DNA of 12,607 nucleotides from Candidatus Falkowbacteria bacterium CG23_combo_of_CG06-09_8_20_14_all_49_15 (GCA_002771615.1 PCSD01000082.1:1874-14480), one strand, 5' to 3'. Shown: positions 7,156 to 12,607, numbered from the stretch's first letter. The notes: generated from the sequence alone by a model not told the origin. Made by a program: numbers and translations.

Positions 7156-7184
7156 TTGACTTATGGATTGTTTTATTTAATAAT
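7156..7184 (+). promoter_or_regulatory. Rightward promoter of the nucleotide-sugar gene cluster
   Basis: TTGACT (7156-7161), 17-base spacer, AATAAT (7179-7184); both boxes match the consensus at five of six positions. Transcription would begin near 7191. Its -10 overlaps that of the leftward promoter at 7180-7208. Confidence 0.55.
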
Positions 7185-7208
7185 ATCTTATAGGCGTGAA
7201 ATTATCAA
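7180..7208 (-). promoter_or_regulatory. Leftward promoter of the glycosyltransferase gene
   Basis: On the minus strand, TTGATA (7208-7203), a 17-base spacer and TATTAT (7185-7180) form a good sigma-70-type promoter. Transcription would begin near 7173, about 20 bases before the ATG at 7153. The -10 shares five bases with the -10 of the rightward promoter, so polymerase cannot open both at once. Confidence 0.6.
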
Positions 7209-7249
7209 GCGGCTTCGCGGGCCGGATTTCGCGTCCAGATAAATCGCTT

Positions 7250-8194
7250 ATGCCAGACAGCGCGAAAACACCGACCATCGGTTTTATCGGCCAGGGTTGG
7301 ATCGGCAAAAATTACGCCGATGATTTTGAAAAAAGGGGGCTGACCGTCGTCCGCTACGCTTTAGAAGAGCCTTATGTCAATAATGGTGGCCGTCTCAAAA
7401 ATTGCGACATCGTTTTTGTTGCCGTGCCCACCCCGTCCACGCCCCAAGGCTTTGACGATTTCATTTTGCGCCAGGCGGTGAAAAAAGCCGGCGCGGGGAA
7501 AATCGTCGTGATCAAATCCACGATCGTGCCCGGCACAACCGTGTCCATCCAGGACGAAAATCCGGACAAATTCATCCTGCATTCGCCGGAATTCCTGACT
7601 GAATCCACGGCCGCTTACGACGCCGCCCATCCGATGCGGAACATCATCGGCCTGCCTCGCGACGATGAAATTTACCGCCAAAAAGCGGACGCGGTTCTGG
7701 CGGTTCTGCCGCCGGCGGAATATACTCTGATCTGTCTGGCGCCGGAGGCGGAATTGATCAAGTACGCCGGCAATTGCTGGTTCTATTTCAAAGTCATTTA
7801 TATCAATCTGCTTTACGATTTAGCCCAGAAATTATCCTGCCGCTGGGAAGTCCTCCGCGACGCGCTGGCGGCAGATCCGCGGATTGGCAGCTCGCACCTG
7901 AATCCGGTCCATCAGAGCGGAGAAAAGGGCGGGGAAGCGGCGGCCGCCGGTATCCGGCCGCCCTTGAAATTCAATGAATTGCATTTGGAGCCGGTCCATA
8001 AAGGCGGACGCGGCGCTGGCGGCCACTGTTTCATCAAGGATTTTGCCGCTTTTCGGGGAATTTTTGCCATGTTAGTCAAAGACGATCTGGGCCTGCAAGT
8101 CTTGGAGGCTGTGGAGAAAAAAAATATTCAATTGCTTTTGGATAGCCACAAGGATTTGGATTTGCTGGAAGGAGTTTATGGGGAGAAATCGTAG
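7250..8194 (+). CDS. Compact UDP-glucose/GDP-mannose dehydrogenase family protein
   Basis: The family oxidises a UDP- or GDP-sugar at C6 to a uronic acid with two NAD+. From ATG 7250 the protein has 314 residues. It shows the NAD-binding GQGWIG (14-19), VAVPTP (57-62), IKSTIVPGTT (88-97), SPEFLTES (112-119), a KYAGN motif with the expected Lys and Asn (171-175), and GGHCFIKD with the catalytic Cys260. It is much shorter than typical members (over 400 residues). A segment after the second Rossmann strand is missing, and there is little after the catalytic Cys, so the C-terminal UDP-binding domain is absent. Just before the Cys motif about 29 extra residues carry a near-duplicate of HLNPVH/HLEPVH. 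A GTG at 7196 would add 18 residues with no domain; ATG 7250 gives the usual short N-terminus. Activity may still hold, but substrate and quaternary structure are uncertain. Confidence 0.85.
   Translation: MPDSAKTPTIGFIGQGWIGKNYADDFEKRGLTVVRYALEEPYVNNGGRLKNCDIVFVAVPTPSTPQGFDDFILRQAVKKAGAGKIVVIKSTIVPGTTVSIQDENPDKFILHSPEFLTESTAAYDAAHPMRNIIGLPRDDEIYRQKADAVLAVLPPAEYTLICLAPEAELIKYAGNCWFYFKVIYINLLYDLAQKLSCRWEVLRDALAADPRIGSSHLNPVHQSGEKGGEAAAAGIRPPLKFNELHLEPVHKGGRGAGGHCFIKDFAAFRGIFAMLVKDDLGLQVLEAVEKKNIQLLLDSHKDLDLLEGVYGEKS
7895..7921 (+). repeat. Internal near-duplicate in the dehydrogenase gene, copy 1
   Basis: Encodes HLNPVHQSG. It resembles HLEPVHKGG encoded at 7982-8008, 87 bases (29 codons) further on, and both share the core CCGGTCCAT. 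In the usual family layout only one such segment precedes the catalytic Cys motif, so one copy with its following residues looks like an inserted duplication. Confidence 0.5.
7982..8008 (+). repeat. Internal near-duplicate in the dehydrogenase gene, copy 2
   Basis: Encodes HLEPVHKGG, joined directly to the catalytic GRGAGGHCFIKD segment, so this is the copy in the normal family position. Partner of 7895-7921. Confidence 0.5.
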
Positions 8195-8230
8195 GCGCGC
8201 GATTTTTTTACGCGCAAATCGTCGCCGCGC
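8195..8230 (+). other. Bulged hairpin between the dehydrogenase and first SDR gene
   Basis: Beginning directly after the stop, GCGCG (8195-8199) pairs with CGCGC (8226-8230) and CGATTT (8200-8205) pairs with AAATCG (8216-8221), with a 4-base bulge and a 10-base loop. There is no T tract behind it, so it is not a standard terminator. It could stabilise the 3' end of the upstream message or mark a processing site. Confidence 0.35.
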
Positions 8231-8242
8231 AATTTAACTAAT

Positions 8243-8248
8243 TATTAT
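8243..8248 (+). promoter_or_regulatory. -10-like TATTAT just upstream of the first SDR gene
   Basis: TATTAT lies 8 bases before ATG 8257, at the same distance as TATAAT before the second SDR gene. It would give an almost leaderless message. No convincing -35 is seen. Confidence 0.35.
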
Positions 8249-8256
8249 GAAAAAAC

Positions 8257-9189
8257 ATGGCCAATGTTGAAAATGATTTAAAAAACAAAAAAGTATTAGT
8301 CACCGGCGGGGCCGGTTTCATCGGTTCCAATTTAGTTGACGCGCTCATCGCGCGCGGCGACGAGGTGATTATAATTGACAATTTGCTGACCGGCAAGAAG
8401 GAAAATCTTAATCCGCAAGCCGATTGGCAGAATGTGGATATCCGCGATCTGGAAAAAATCAAGCCGCTATTTATTGGCGTTGACTATGTTTTCCATCTGG
8501 CCGCTTTTGCCCGCGTCCAGCCATCCATCGAGGATCCGGTGACTTTCAACGCGGTCAATCTGGATGGCACTTTGAATGTCCTGACCGCGGCGCGCGACGC
8601 GGGCGTGAAAAAAGTGGTGTACAGCGCTTCGTCCTCGGCTTACGGGGACCAGGATATTATGCCTCTCAAAGAAGATTTGCCGGCCAAACCGCAGTCGCCG
8701 TACGGACTGCAGAAGTATGTCGGCGAATTATACTGCCGTTTATTTTCCGACCTTTACGGCCTGCCGACCGTCAGTTTGCGCTATTTTAACGTTTATGGCC
8801 AGCGCCAGGCCCTGGAAGGCGCCTATACCCTGGTGATGGGTATCTTCATCCGCCAACGTTTGAATAATGAGCCCATGACCATCACGAACGACGGCGAACA
8901 ACGTCGCGACTTCACTTATGTCGGCGATGTGGTGCGGGCGAATATGCTGGCGGCGGCCAGTGACAAAGCCGCGCACGGCGAAGTCATCAACATCGGCCGT
9001 GGCCGAAATTTCAGCGTCAATGAACTCGCGGCCATGATTGGCGGGCCGACCAGATTCATCGGCGAACGCCCGGAGCCGCGCGTTACTTTGGCGGATAATT
9101 CCCTGGCCCAAGAGCTCCTGGGGTGGACGCCCAGCATGGAATTGCCTGATTGGTTAGAAAAATATAAAAAAGCAATGGGTCTGGGTTAG
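8257..9189 (+). CDS. NAD-dependent epimerase/dehydratase (extended SDR, GalE-like)
   Basis: The 310-residue enzyme has the extended-SDR signature: GGAGFIG (17-23), D41 for the NAD ribose, HLAA (80-83), the catalytic Ser in SASSSAYG (123-130), and Y149xxxK153. The RYFNVYGQRQ stretch (175-184) and RRDFTYVGD (216-224) are typical of UDP-hexose epimerases and dehydratases. Enzymes of this family epimerise UDP-glucose, UDP-GlcNAc or UDP-glucuronate at C4, or dehydrate or decarboxylate nucleotide sugars. The exact substrate cannot be fixed here. It follows the dehydrogenase by 62 bases and precedes a paralogue, so a UDP-uronate substrate is attractive. The start at ATG 8257 is supported by the matching MAN(V/I)ENDLK start of the paralogue. 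No Shine-Dalgarno is present. Confidence 0.92.
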   Translation: MANVENDLKNKKVLVTGGAGFIGSNLVDALIARGDEVIIIDNLLTGKKENLNPQADWQNVDIRDLEKIKPLFIGVDYVFHLAAFARVQPSIEDPVTFNAVNLDGTLNVLTAARDAGVKKVVYSASSSAYGDQDIMPLKEDLPAKPQSPYGLQKYVGELYCRLFSDLYGLPTVSLRYFNVYGQRQALEGAYTLVMGIFIRQRLNNEPMTITNDGEQRRDFTYVGDVVRANMLAAASDKAAHGEVINIGRGRNFSVNELAAMIGGPTRFIGERPEPRVTLADNSLAQELLGWTPSMELPDWLEKYKKAMGLG

Positions 9190-9247
9190 TGGATTAGCGA
9201 GCAGCTGATTAGTGGTTTTGGTTTTATTGGATTAACTTTTAATTGCT

Positions 9248-9267
9248 GATTAGTTGGCTTACTAATC
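9248..9267. repeat. Inverted repeat between the two SDR genes
   Basis: GATTAGT (9248-9254) and ACTAATC (9261-9267) are perfectly complementary with a 6-base loop. They sit within a 106-base AT-rich spacer that holds several more GATTAG words. It may be a weak terminator or an operator next to the TATAAT at 9282; no function is established. Confidence 0.4.
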
Positions 9268-9281
9268 TTGAATTAAAAAAT

Positions 9282-9287
9282 TATAAT
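9282..9287 (+). promoter_or_regulatory. TATAAT -10 box just upstream of the second SDR gene
   Basis: A perfect TATAAT lies 8 bases before ATG 9296. A start near 9294 would give an almost leaderless message. The -35 region (TTACTA, 9259-9264) is poor and overlaps the inverted repeat 9248-9267. Confidence 0.45.
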
Positions 9288-9295
9288 GAAAAAAA

Positions 9296-10300
9296 ATGGC
9301 AAATATTGAAAATGATTTAAAAAGCAAAAATGTTTTAGTTACTGGCGGCGCGGGTTTTATCGGCTCCAATTTATGCGATAAATTAATCTCCTTGGGCGCC
9401 GCGGTCATTTGTTTGGATAATTTTTTTACCGGTAAGAAAGATAATATCAGCCATCTTATCGGCCAGGAAAATTTCGTCTTGAAAGAAGGGGACGTTAATC
9501 AGCCGGAATTTCTGGAGAAAATATTTGATGAATACAACATTGATTATGTCTTCCATTACGCCGCGGTGCTGGGCGTGAAACGGGTGACGGAAAATCCTTT
9601 GTTGGTCCTGCCGGATCTGGACGGCATCCGCCATCTTTTGCGCATCGCGCAGGCCAAGAAAGTAAAAAAGATCGTTTTCGCTTCTTCCTCCGAGGCGTAC
9701 GGTTTTTCCACGGCTTTGCCCTTGAAAGAGGATGACGGCCAGGAACTGATCGCCAACCAGAGCAATCATGCCCACTTATACGCCCTGATCAAGCTGATCG
9801 GCGAGAAGATCATGAAGACTTATAACGACCATTACGGTTTACCCACGGTCAGCTTGCGTTTTTTCAATGTCTTCGGGCCGCGTCAGGAATCCTCGGCCTA
9901 CGGTTTCGTGGTCGGTGTTTTCATCAAGCAGATTCTGGACGGCCAGCCGCCGACGATATACGGCGACGGTTATCAGACCCGCGACTTCATCTATATCGAT
10001 GATAATGTCCGTTTGGCGATCCAGGCGCTTCTGGAGGAAAAAACCAACGGCGAGGTGATCAATATCGGCGTGGGCCGGCAAACCACTATTGTTGATTTGG
10101 CCGAGCGTTTGCTTCGCTTGAGTGGTCAAGATTTGCGGCCGGTCTTCATCAAGGATCGTTCCTATGAAATAAAATACCGCAGTCCGGACGTGACCAAGAT
10201 GCGCCGCCTGCTCGGAGACGGGATCGCGGATAATCTGGACGACAACTTGAAAAAAACCTACGAGTGGTATCGGAAAAATATGTTTAAGCAAAAAGCTTGA
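9296..10300 (+). CDS. NAD-dependent epimerase/dehydratase (extended SDR), paralogue of the preceding gene
   Basis: The 334-residue enzyme has GGAGFIG (17-23), D41, HYAA (87-90), Ser in FASSSEAYG (128-136), Y162xxxK166, and RFFNVFGPRQ (188-197). It begins MANIENDLKSK, matching the previous gene almost residue for residue through the Rossmann motif, whereas the rest has diverged strongly. This marks an old tandem duplication with a conserved or converted 5' end. A usually conserved Asn in the N..GT helix is replaced by Asp (PDLDG, 106-110), and the VLGVKRV stretch (91-97) differs from the first copy, so the two probably use different substrates. A UDP-glucuronate decarboxylase or a C4 epimerase/dehydratase is possible, and the dehydrogenase upstream could supply UDP-glucuronate. 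The gene ends with TGA. Confidence 0.9.
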   Translation: MANIENDLKSKNVLVTGGAGFIGSNLCDKLISLGAAVICLDNFFTGKKDNISHLIGQENFVLKEGDVNQPEFLEKIFDEYNIDYVFHYAAVLGVKRVTENPLLVLPDLDGIRHLLRIAQAKKVKKIVFASSSEAYGFSTALPLKEDDGQELIANQSNHAHLYALIKLIGEKIMKTYNDHYGLPTVSLRFFNVFGPRQESSAYGFVVGVFIKQILDGQPPTIYGDGYQTRDFIYIDDNVRLAIQALLEEKTNGEVINIGVGRQTTIVDLAERLLRLSGQDLRPVFIKDRSYEIKYRSPDVTKMRRLLGDGIADNLDDNLKKTYEWYRKNMFKQKA

Positions 10301-10366
10301 TATCTGATCGCCGCGGGCCGTATATTTGTTGATCGCGAGACGAGTAATTTTTTATTGGATATTTAA

Positions 10367-10372
10367 GATAAT
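10367..10372 (+). promoter_or_regulatory. -10-like GATAAT upstream of the deacetylase gene
   Basis: GATAAT ends 10 bases before ATG 10383, fitting the spacing seen before other genes in this window. There is no convincing -35, so confidence is low. Confidence 0.25.
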
Positions 10373-10382
10373 AGATGCTGAA

Positions 10383-11381
10383 ATGGAATTTTCGCCGCTT
10401 ATGGCCAATGAAATAGAATTAGCCAAAGGGATATTTGTCGTTAGCATTGATTTTGAATTGGCCTGGGGTTATGTTGATGAGAAATTGACGGCCGAAAAAA
10501 AAGCGGCCATCCGACGTGAAGCTGAGGCCATCATCCGCCTGCTCAACTTGTTTGACGAATATAATATCCCGGCCACCTGGGGAGTCGTCGGCCATCTTCT
10601 GGAGAACGATTGCGTCTGGTCCGGTGGACGGGCACACGCGGATTTTCCCCGGCCGATCATGGCGGACGAAAAGCGCGATTGGTTCGCGGCGCATCCCGCT
10701 CCGAGCGATCCGGAAGAAGACCTTTGGTTTGATCGGTGCGGCTTGGTTGACGCGATCAGACAGGCGCGCGCCGGGCACGAGATCGCGAGCCATTCCTACG
10801 CCCATCTGCTTTACGGTTCAAAACAAAGCCATCCGCGGGCCTTGGAAAAGGATCTTGCCAAAGCGGCCAGCATCCATCAGGCCAGAGGATTGGCCTGCTC
10901 AACTTTCATTTTTCCCCGCAACAGCGTCGGACAGCTTGATCTTTTGCAAAAGTACGGATTCGCTTGCTACCGGGGCCGGCGGACGCACTGGTACGATCCG
11001 CTCCCTCGGCCGCTCGGCCGCCTGGCCCATCTCGCGTCTTATCTGTCTCCGATTGGACTGACATCCGCTCCCGCCATCGGCCGAAACGGCTTAGTGGACA
11101 TTCCCGACTCCCTGCTTTTGATGAGCCGCGGGGGCGTGCGCCGGCATCTTCCACCCGCGTGTGTCGCGCGCAAAGCCCGAAACAGTTTGGCGCGGGCGGC
11201 GGCGCGCCAAGAAATTTTTCATCTTTGGTTCCATCCCTATAATCTGGTTTTTGAAACGGAGCGGCAATTCGCCATTCTCCGTTCCGTTTTCCAGGCCGCC
11301 GCTCGTTTGCGCGGCGCGGGTAAAATTGACATTTTGACCATGAAGGACGCGGCCCGGAAAGTCCGCGGGAATTGCTTATAG
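10383..11381 (+). CDS. Polysaccharide deacetylase (NodB/CE4-like)
   Basis: From ATG 10383 the protein has 332 residues. It carries the NodB layout: VVSIDFELAWG with the metal Asp (D23), the zinc motif HSYAH (H137, H141), FPRNSVGQLDLL (177-188) leading to GFACYRG (192-198), and a C-terminal WFHPYNL with the catalytic-pocket His284. CE4 enzymes remove N- or O-acetyl groups from GlcNAc-containing polymers or precursors. The first motif reads DFE instead of the usual DD, as in some PuuE-like and polysaccharide-deacetylase subgroups. No signal peptide or membrane helix is seen, so it probably acts on a cytoplasmic, lipid-linked or nucleotide-linked substrate, unless exported by another route. ATG 10401 is an alternative start six residues later. 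Upstream in-frame TTG 10326 is less likely. It follows the second SDR gene by 82 bases. Confidence 0.88.
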   Translation: MEFSPLMANEIELAKGIFVVSIDFELAWGYVDEKLTAEKKAAIRREAEAIIRLLNLFDEYNIPATWGVVGHLLENDCVWSGGRAHADFPRPIMADEKRDWFAAHPAPSDPEEDLWFDRCGLVDAIRQARAGHEIASHSYAHLLYGSKQSHPRALEKDLAKAASIHQARGLACSTFIFPRNSVGQLDLLQKYGFACYRGRRTHWYDPLPRPLGRLAHLASYLSPIGLTSAPAIGRNGLVDIPDSLLLMSRGGVRRHLPPACVARKARNSLARAAARQEIFHLWFHPYNLVFETERQFAILRSVFQAAARLRGAGKIDILTMKDAARKVRGNCL

Positions 11382-11454
11382 ATTATCTGGATATTGGCGC
11401 GGATTCATTTACTATTTTTCCTCGCGCGATTGTAACGATTTTATATATAACCAG

Positions 11455-11504
11455 AATCCGCGAATTTTTCTCGCGGGCAAAGCGCCGGCGCTTAAATTCG
11501 GATT
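11455..11504. repeat. 50-base nested inverted repeat
   Basis: AATCCG-CG-AATTT (11455-11467) pairs with AAATTCGGATT (11494-11504), with a two-base bulge. The enclosed part holds a perfect 14-bp palindrome, AAGCGCCGGCGCTT (11480-11493). No T tract follows. It resembles REP-like or other intergenic hairpin elements more than a terminator. Confidence 0.55.
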
Positions 11505-11638
11505 GTATTGAGTATCGGTATGGGATGTTGATTGGATGTTGAGCGTTGAATATTGTATGTTATTAATTTGCAGCTTTGGTATTATCGCGCAGATTTTAAT
11601 CAAATTTATTAAATTTAATTTTCAGTTTTAATTTTTTA

Positions 11639-11644
11639 AATAAT
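11639..11644 (+). promoter_or_regulatory. -10-like AATAAT just upstream of the methyltransferase gene
   Basis: AATAAT ends 9 bases before ATG 11654, again near-leaderless spacing. In such AT-rich DNA a five-of-six match is expected by chance fairly often, so confidence is low. Confidence 0.3.
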
Positions 11645-11653
11645 CCGATCGCC

Positions 11654-12493
11654 ATGGAAAGACAGGCCAATGACTTTGAAAAAGACCGGGCGCGCGAATA
11701 TCGGAAAAAAGCCGTGGGTTCCCATGATCAGAACGCGCCGCTTTTCGCGGACCGCTACGAGATTTACGCGCGCGATCCTTACGCCAGCGCTTTTACCTAC
11801 GGGCGGAAAAAGCTTTTTGAACGGATATTTTTTCTGTTGGAAAAAAATGTCCCCACGGACGGGGAAGTACTGGACGTTGGTTGCGGCACCGGCTATTTTC
11901 TGACCTTGCTCGGCAAGTTCGGCTATCGGGCGTTTGGATTGGAGCCGGCCGCCGCCATGCGCGAACGGGCACGGTCCGCCAACCCTGATATTGAAATCGC
12001 GGACGGCGAAATTAGCCGCTTGCCGTTCGCGGATAACCGCTTTGACGCTGTCACCGCGATTGAAGTTTTCCGCTATTTGCACCGTCGCGATATAATTAAC
12101 GGCTATCGCGAATGCCTGCGCGTCCTCAAACCGGGCGGCGTGCTGATCGCGTCGCTGGTCAATAAATACGCGCTGGACGGCTTTATCTTTAAATATCTCC
12201 TTCGTCTTGGCCGGGAAAAATTTTTGGATCGGCCGGCAATCAATTACTGCGATTTCACCACGCCGCGCAGCGTGGCCAAATTATTCACCCGGGAATTCGG
12301 ACAGTCAGTTGAGACTTACAGCGCCCTGCTTGCTCCTTTGCGCTTGGCTTTCATCGTGAACAGAAATTTGGGCAGAAGCTTGGCCCGCGCGCTGGAACCG
12401 CTGGATGAATGGCTGAACAAAAAAAAGTGGCATCAACCCTTGGCCGGTCATTTATTAGCGGTTGTGAAAAAGTTTGAGCAAGTTCAGCGGTAA
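11654..12493 (+). CDS. SAM-dependent methyltransferase, class I
   Basis: The 279-residue protein has the Rossmann methyltransferase motifs. Motif I is VLDVGCGTGYFL (72-83), the acidic end of strand 2 is GLEP (E97), and LPFADNRFDAVTAIEVFRYL (123-142) covers motifs II and III. LRVLKPGGVLIAS (155-167) is the typical strand-5 turn. About 70 N-terminal residues and an N-HH-free basic C-terminal region (from about 170) form the substrate part and are not recognised. No membrane segment is evident. The position at the end of a glycan cluster suggests methylation of a sugar, a glycan end or a glycolipid, but the fold also serves many other substrates. ATG 11654 is the first Met of the frame and has no Shine-Dalgarno sequence. 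Confidence 0.88.
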   Translation: MERQANDFEKDRAREYRKKAVGSHDQNAPLFADRYEIYARDPYASAFTYGRKKLFERIFFLLEKNVPTDGEVLDVGCGTGYFLTLLGKFGYRAFGLEPAAAMRERARSANPDIEIADGEISRLPFADNRFDAVTAIEVFRYLHRRDIINGYRECLRVLKPGGVLIASLVNKYALDGFIFKYLLRLGREKFLDRPAINYCDFTTPRSVAKLFTREFGQSVETYSALLAPLRLAFIVNRNLGRSLARALEPLDEWLNKKKWHQPLAGHLLAVVKKFEQVQR

Positions 12494-12507
12494 TCAATTT
12501 TCAATTT

Positions 12508-12517
12508 ACTAATTAGT
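12508..12517. repeat. 10-bp palindrome after the methyltransferase gene
   Basis: ACTAATTAGT lies 14 bases after the stop. It shares the ACTAAT/ATTAGT words with the inverted repeat at 9248-9267. It might be a binding site, but in AT-rich spacers it may also be chance. Confidence 0.2.
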
Positions 12518-12528
12518 TTGATTCCAGA

Positions 12529-12577
12529 ATCTAACGCAACATATTTGGCGCGAAGCGCCAATAATGCTAAGTTAGAT
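12529..12577. repeat. 49-base two-stem hairpin with attC-like end boxes
   Basis: ATCTAAC (12529-12535) and GTTAGAT (12571-12577) form the outer 7-bp stem. TTGGCGC (12545-12551) and GCGCCAA (12555-12561) form a perfect inner 7-bp stem with a GAA loop. The two 16-base arms between the outer boxes are equal in length and pair partly. The outer boxes fit the RYYYAAC and GTTRRRY consensus of integron attC sites, and the place just after a gene also fits. The element is shorter than usual attC sites and no integrase is seen, so a REP-like hairpin is equally possible. No T tract follows. Confidence 0.5.
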
Positions 12578-12581
12578 TTCT

Positions 12582-12607
12582 ATGAAAAATTATAAAAGAT
12601 TAAGTGA
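12582..12607 (+). CDS. Possible start of a next gene, cut by the window end
   Basis: ATG at 12582 opens a frame (MKNYKRLS) that runs off the window after eight complete codons. The Lys-rich start is common for genes here and the preceding spacer holds no competing start. Nothing can be said about its product, and it may not be a gene. Confidence 0.3.

Larger units (their letters stand above)
11382..11653. other. AT-rich intergenic region with inverted repeats
   Basis: These 272 bases hold no credible gene. They include a 5-bp GC inverted repeat (11397-11401 with 11423-11427), the structured element at 11455-11504, and two direct copies of GGATGTTGA (11523-11531, 11534-11542) followed by similar TTGAATATTG words. 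The last 60 bases are almost pure A/T and lead to an AATAAT (11639-11644) before the methyltransferase start. No good T-tract terminator is seen for the deacetylase gene. Confidence 0.6.

Noticed and set aside
7196..7249. GTG start for the dehydrogenase
   Set aside because: It is only about 5 bases after the predicted transcript start and adds 18 residues before the Rossmann strand. It stays possible as a leaderless start, but ATG 7250 gives the normal family N-terminus.
8247..8270. Mini-ORF MKKHGQC before the first SDR gene, and the similar 9286-9309 (MKKNGKY) before the second, as leader peptides or frameshift starts
   Set aside because: Their ATG codons are the tail of the TATTAT/TATAAT boxes plus G, and they would lie at or upstream of the predicted transcript start. 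The shared layout is better explained by a duplicated promoter-start region. Mapping of the 5' ends would decide.
10326..10382. TTG start 19 codons upstream for the deacetylase
   Set aside because: The added residues are not part of the NodB fold, there is no ribosome site, and ATG 10383 or 10401 gives a normal N-terminus.
12529..12577. Rho-independent terminator for the methyltransferase gene
   Set aside because: The hairpin is followed by TTCTATGAAAA rather than a T tract, and its outer stem geometry is unlike intrinsic terminators.

Overview
The window looks like a piece of a Patescibacteria (Candidate Phyla Radiation) genome, probably from the Parcubacteria/Falkowbacteria side. This is an inference from protein style, not from a marker gene. 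The signs are short AT-rich gaps between moderately GC-rich genes, a secreted CARDB protein carrying the C-terminal 'GRPADAF' module that I associate with this group, an O-antigen-ligase-like membrane protein with a TPR tail, a compact UDP-sugar dehydrogenase, and a solitary REP-type (RAYT) transposase. TGA is used as a stop (genes ending at 5990 and 10300), so the UGA-reassigned codes of Gracilibacteria/Absconditabacteria are unlikely. No rRNA, tRNA or CRISPR array is visible.

Layout. 1-348 is the tail of a secreted or surface beta-rich protein, closed by a strong terminator (394-426). 508-1134 is a RAYT-family Y1 transposase. Its variable loop carries three exact 21-bp repeats followed by a perfect 28-bp palindrome that begins with GTAG. 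Ten bases later starts an 801-residue exported protein (1145-3550): signal peptide, three CARDB domains, FN3-like domains, a low-complexity linker, and two copies of a 'GRPADAF' module around a calcium-binding DxDxDG pair. A 192-base gap (3551-3742) holds a consensus promoter and a possible attenuator or small RNA. It precedes a 735-residue Wzy/WaaL-type ligase or polymerase with a TPR tail (3743-5950), which ends at a terminator shared with a convergent GT4 glycosyltransferase (5990-7153, minus strand).

From overlapping divergent promoters near 7180 the plus strand runs rightwards: a compact UDP-glucose-dehydrogenase-like enzyme (7250-8194), two tandem extended-SDR sugar-nucleotide epimerases/dehydratases (8257-9189 and 9296-10300), a polysaccharide deacetylase (10383-11381) and a SAM methyltransferase (11654-12493). 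The window closes with a nested hairpin (12529-12577) and the possible start of another gene (12582).

Taken together, 3743-12493 reads as a cell-surface glycan locus. The dehydrogenase and SDR enzymes would make uronic-acid-type nucleotide sugars, the GT4 enzyme would add a sugar to a carrier, the deacetylase and methyltransferase would modify the glycan, and the membrane ligase would polymerise it or transfer it to an acceptor, possibly a protein. The nine complete genes share one oddity: none has a recognisable Shine-Dalgarno sequence, and several have a TATAAT-like hexamer only 6-10 bases before the start codon, which suggests leaderless transcripts.
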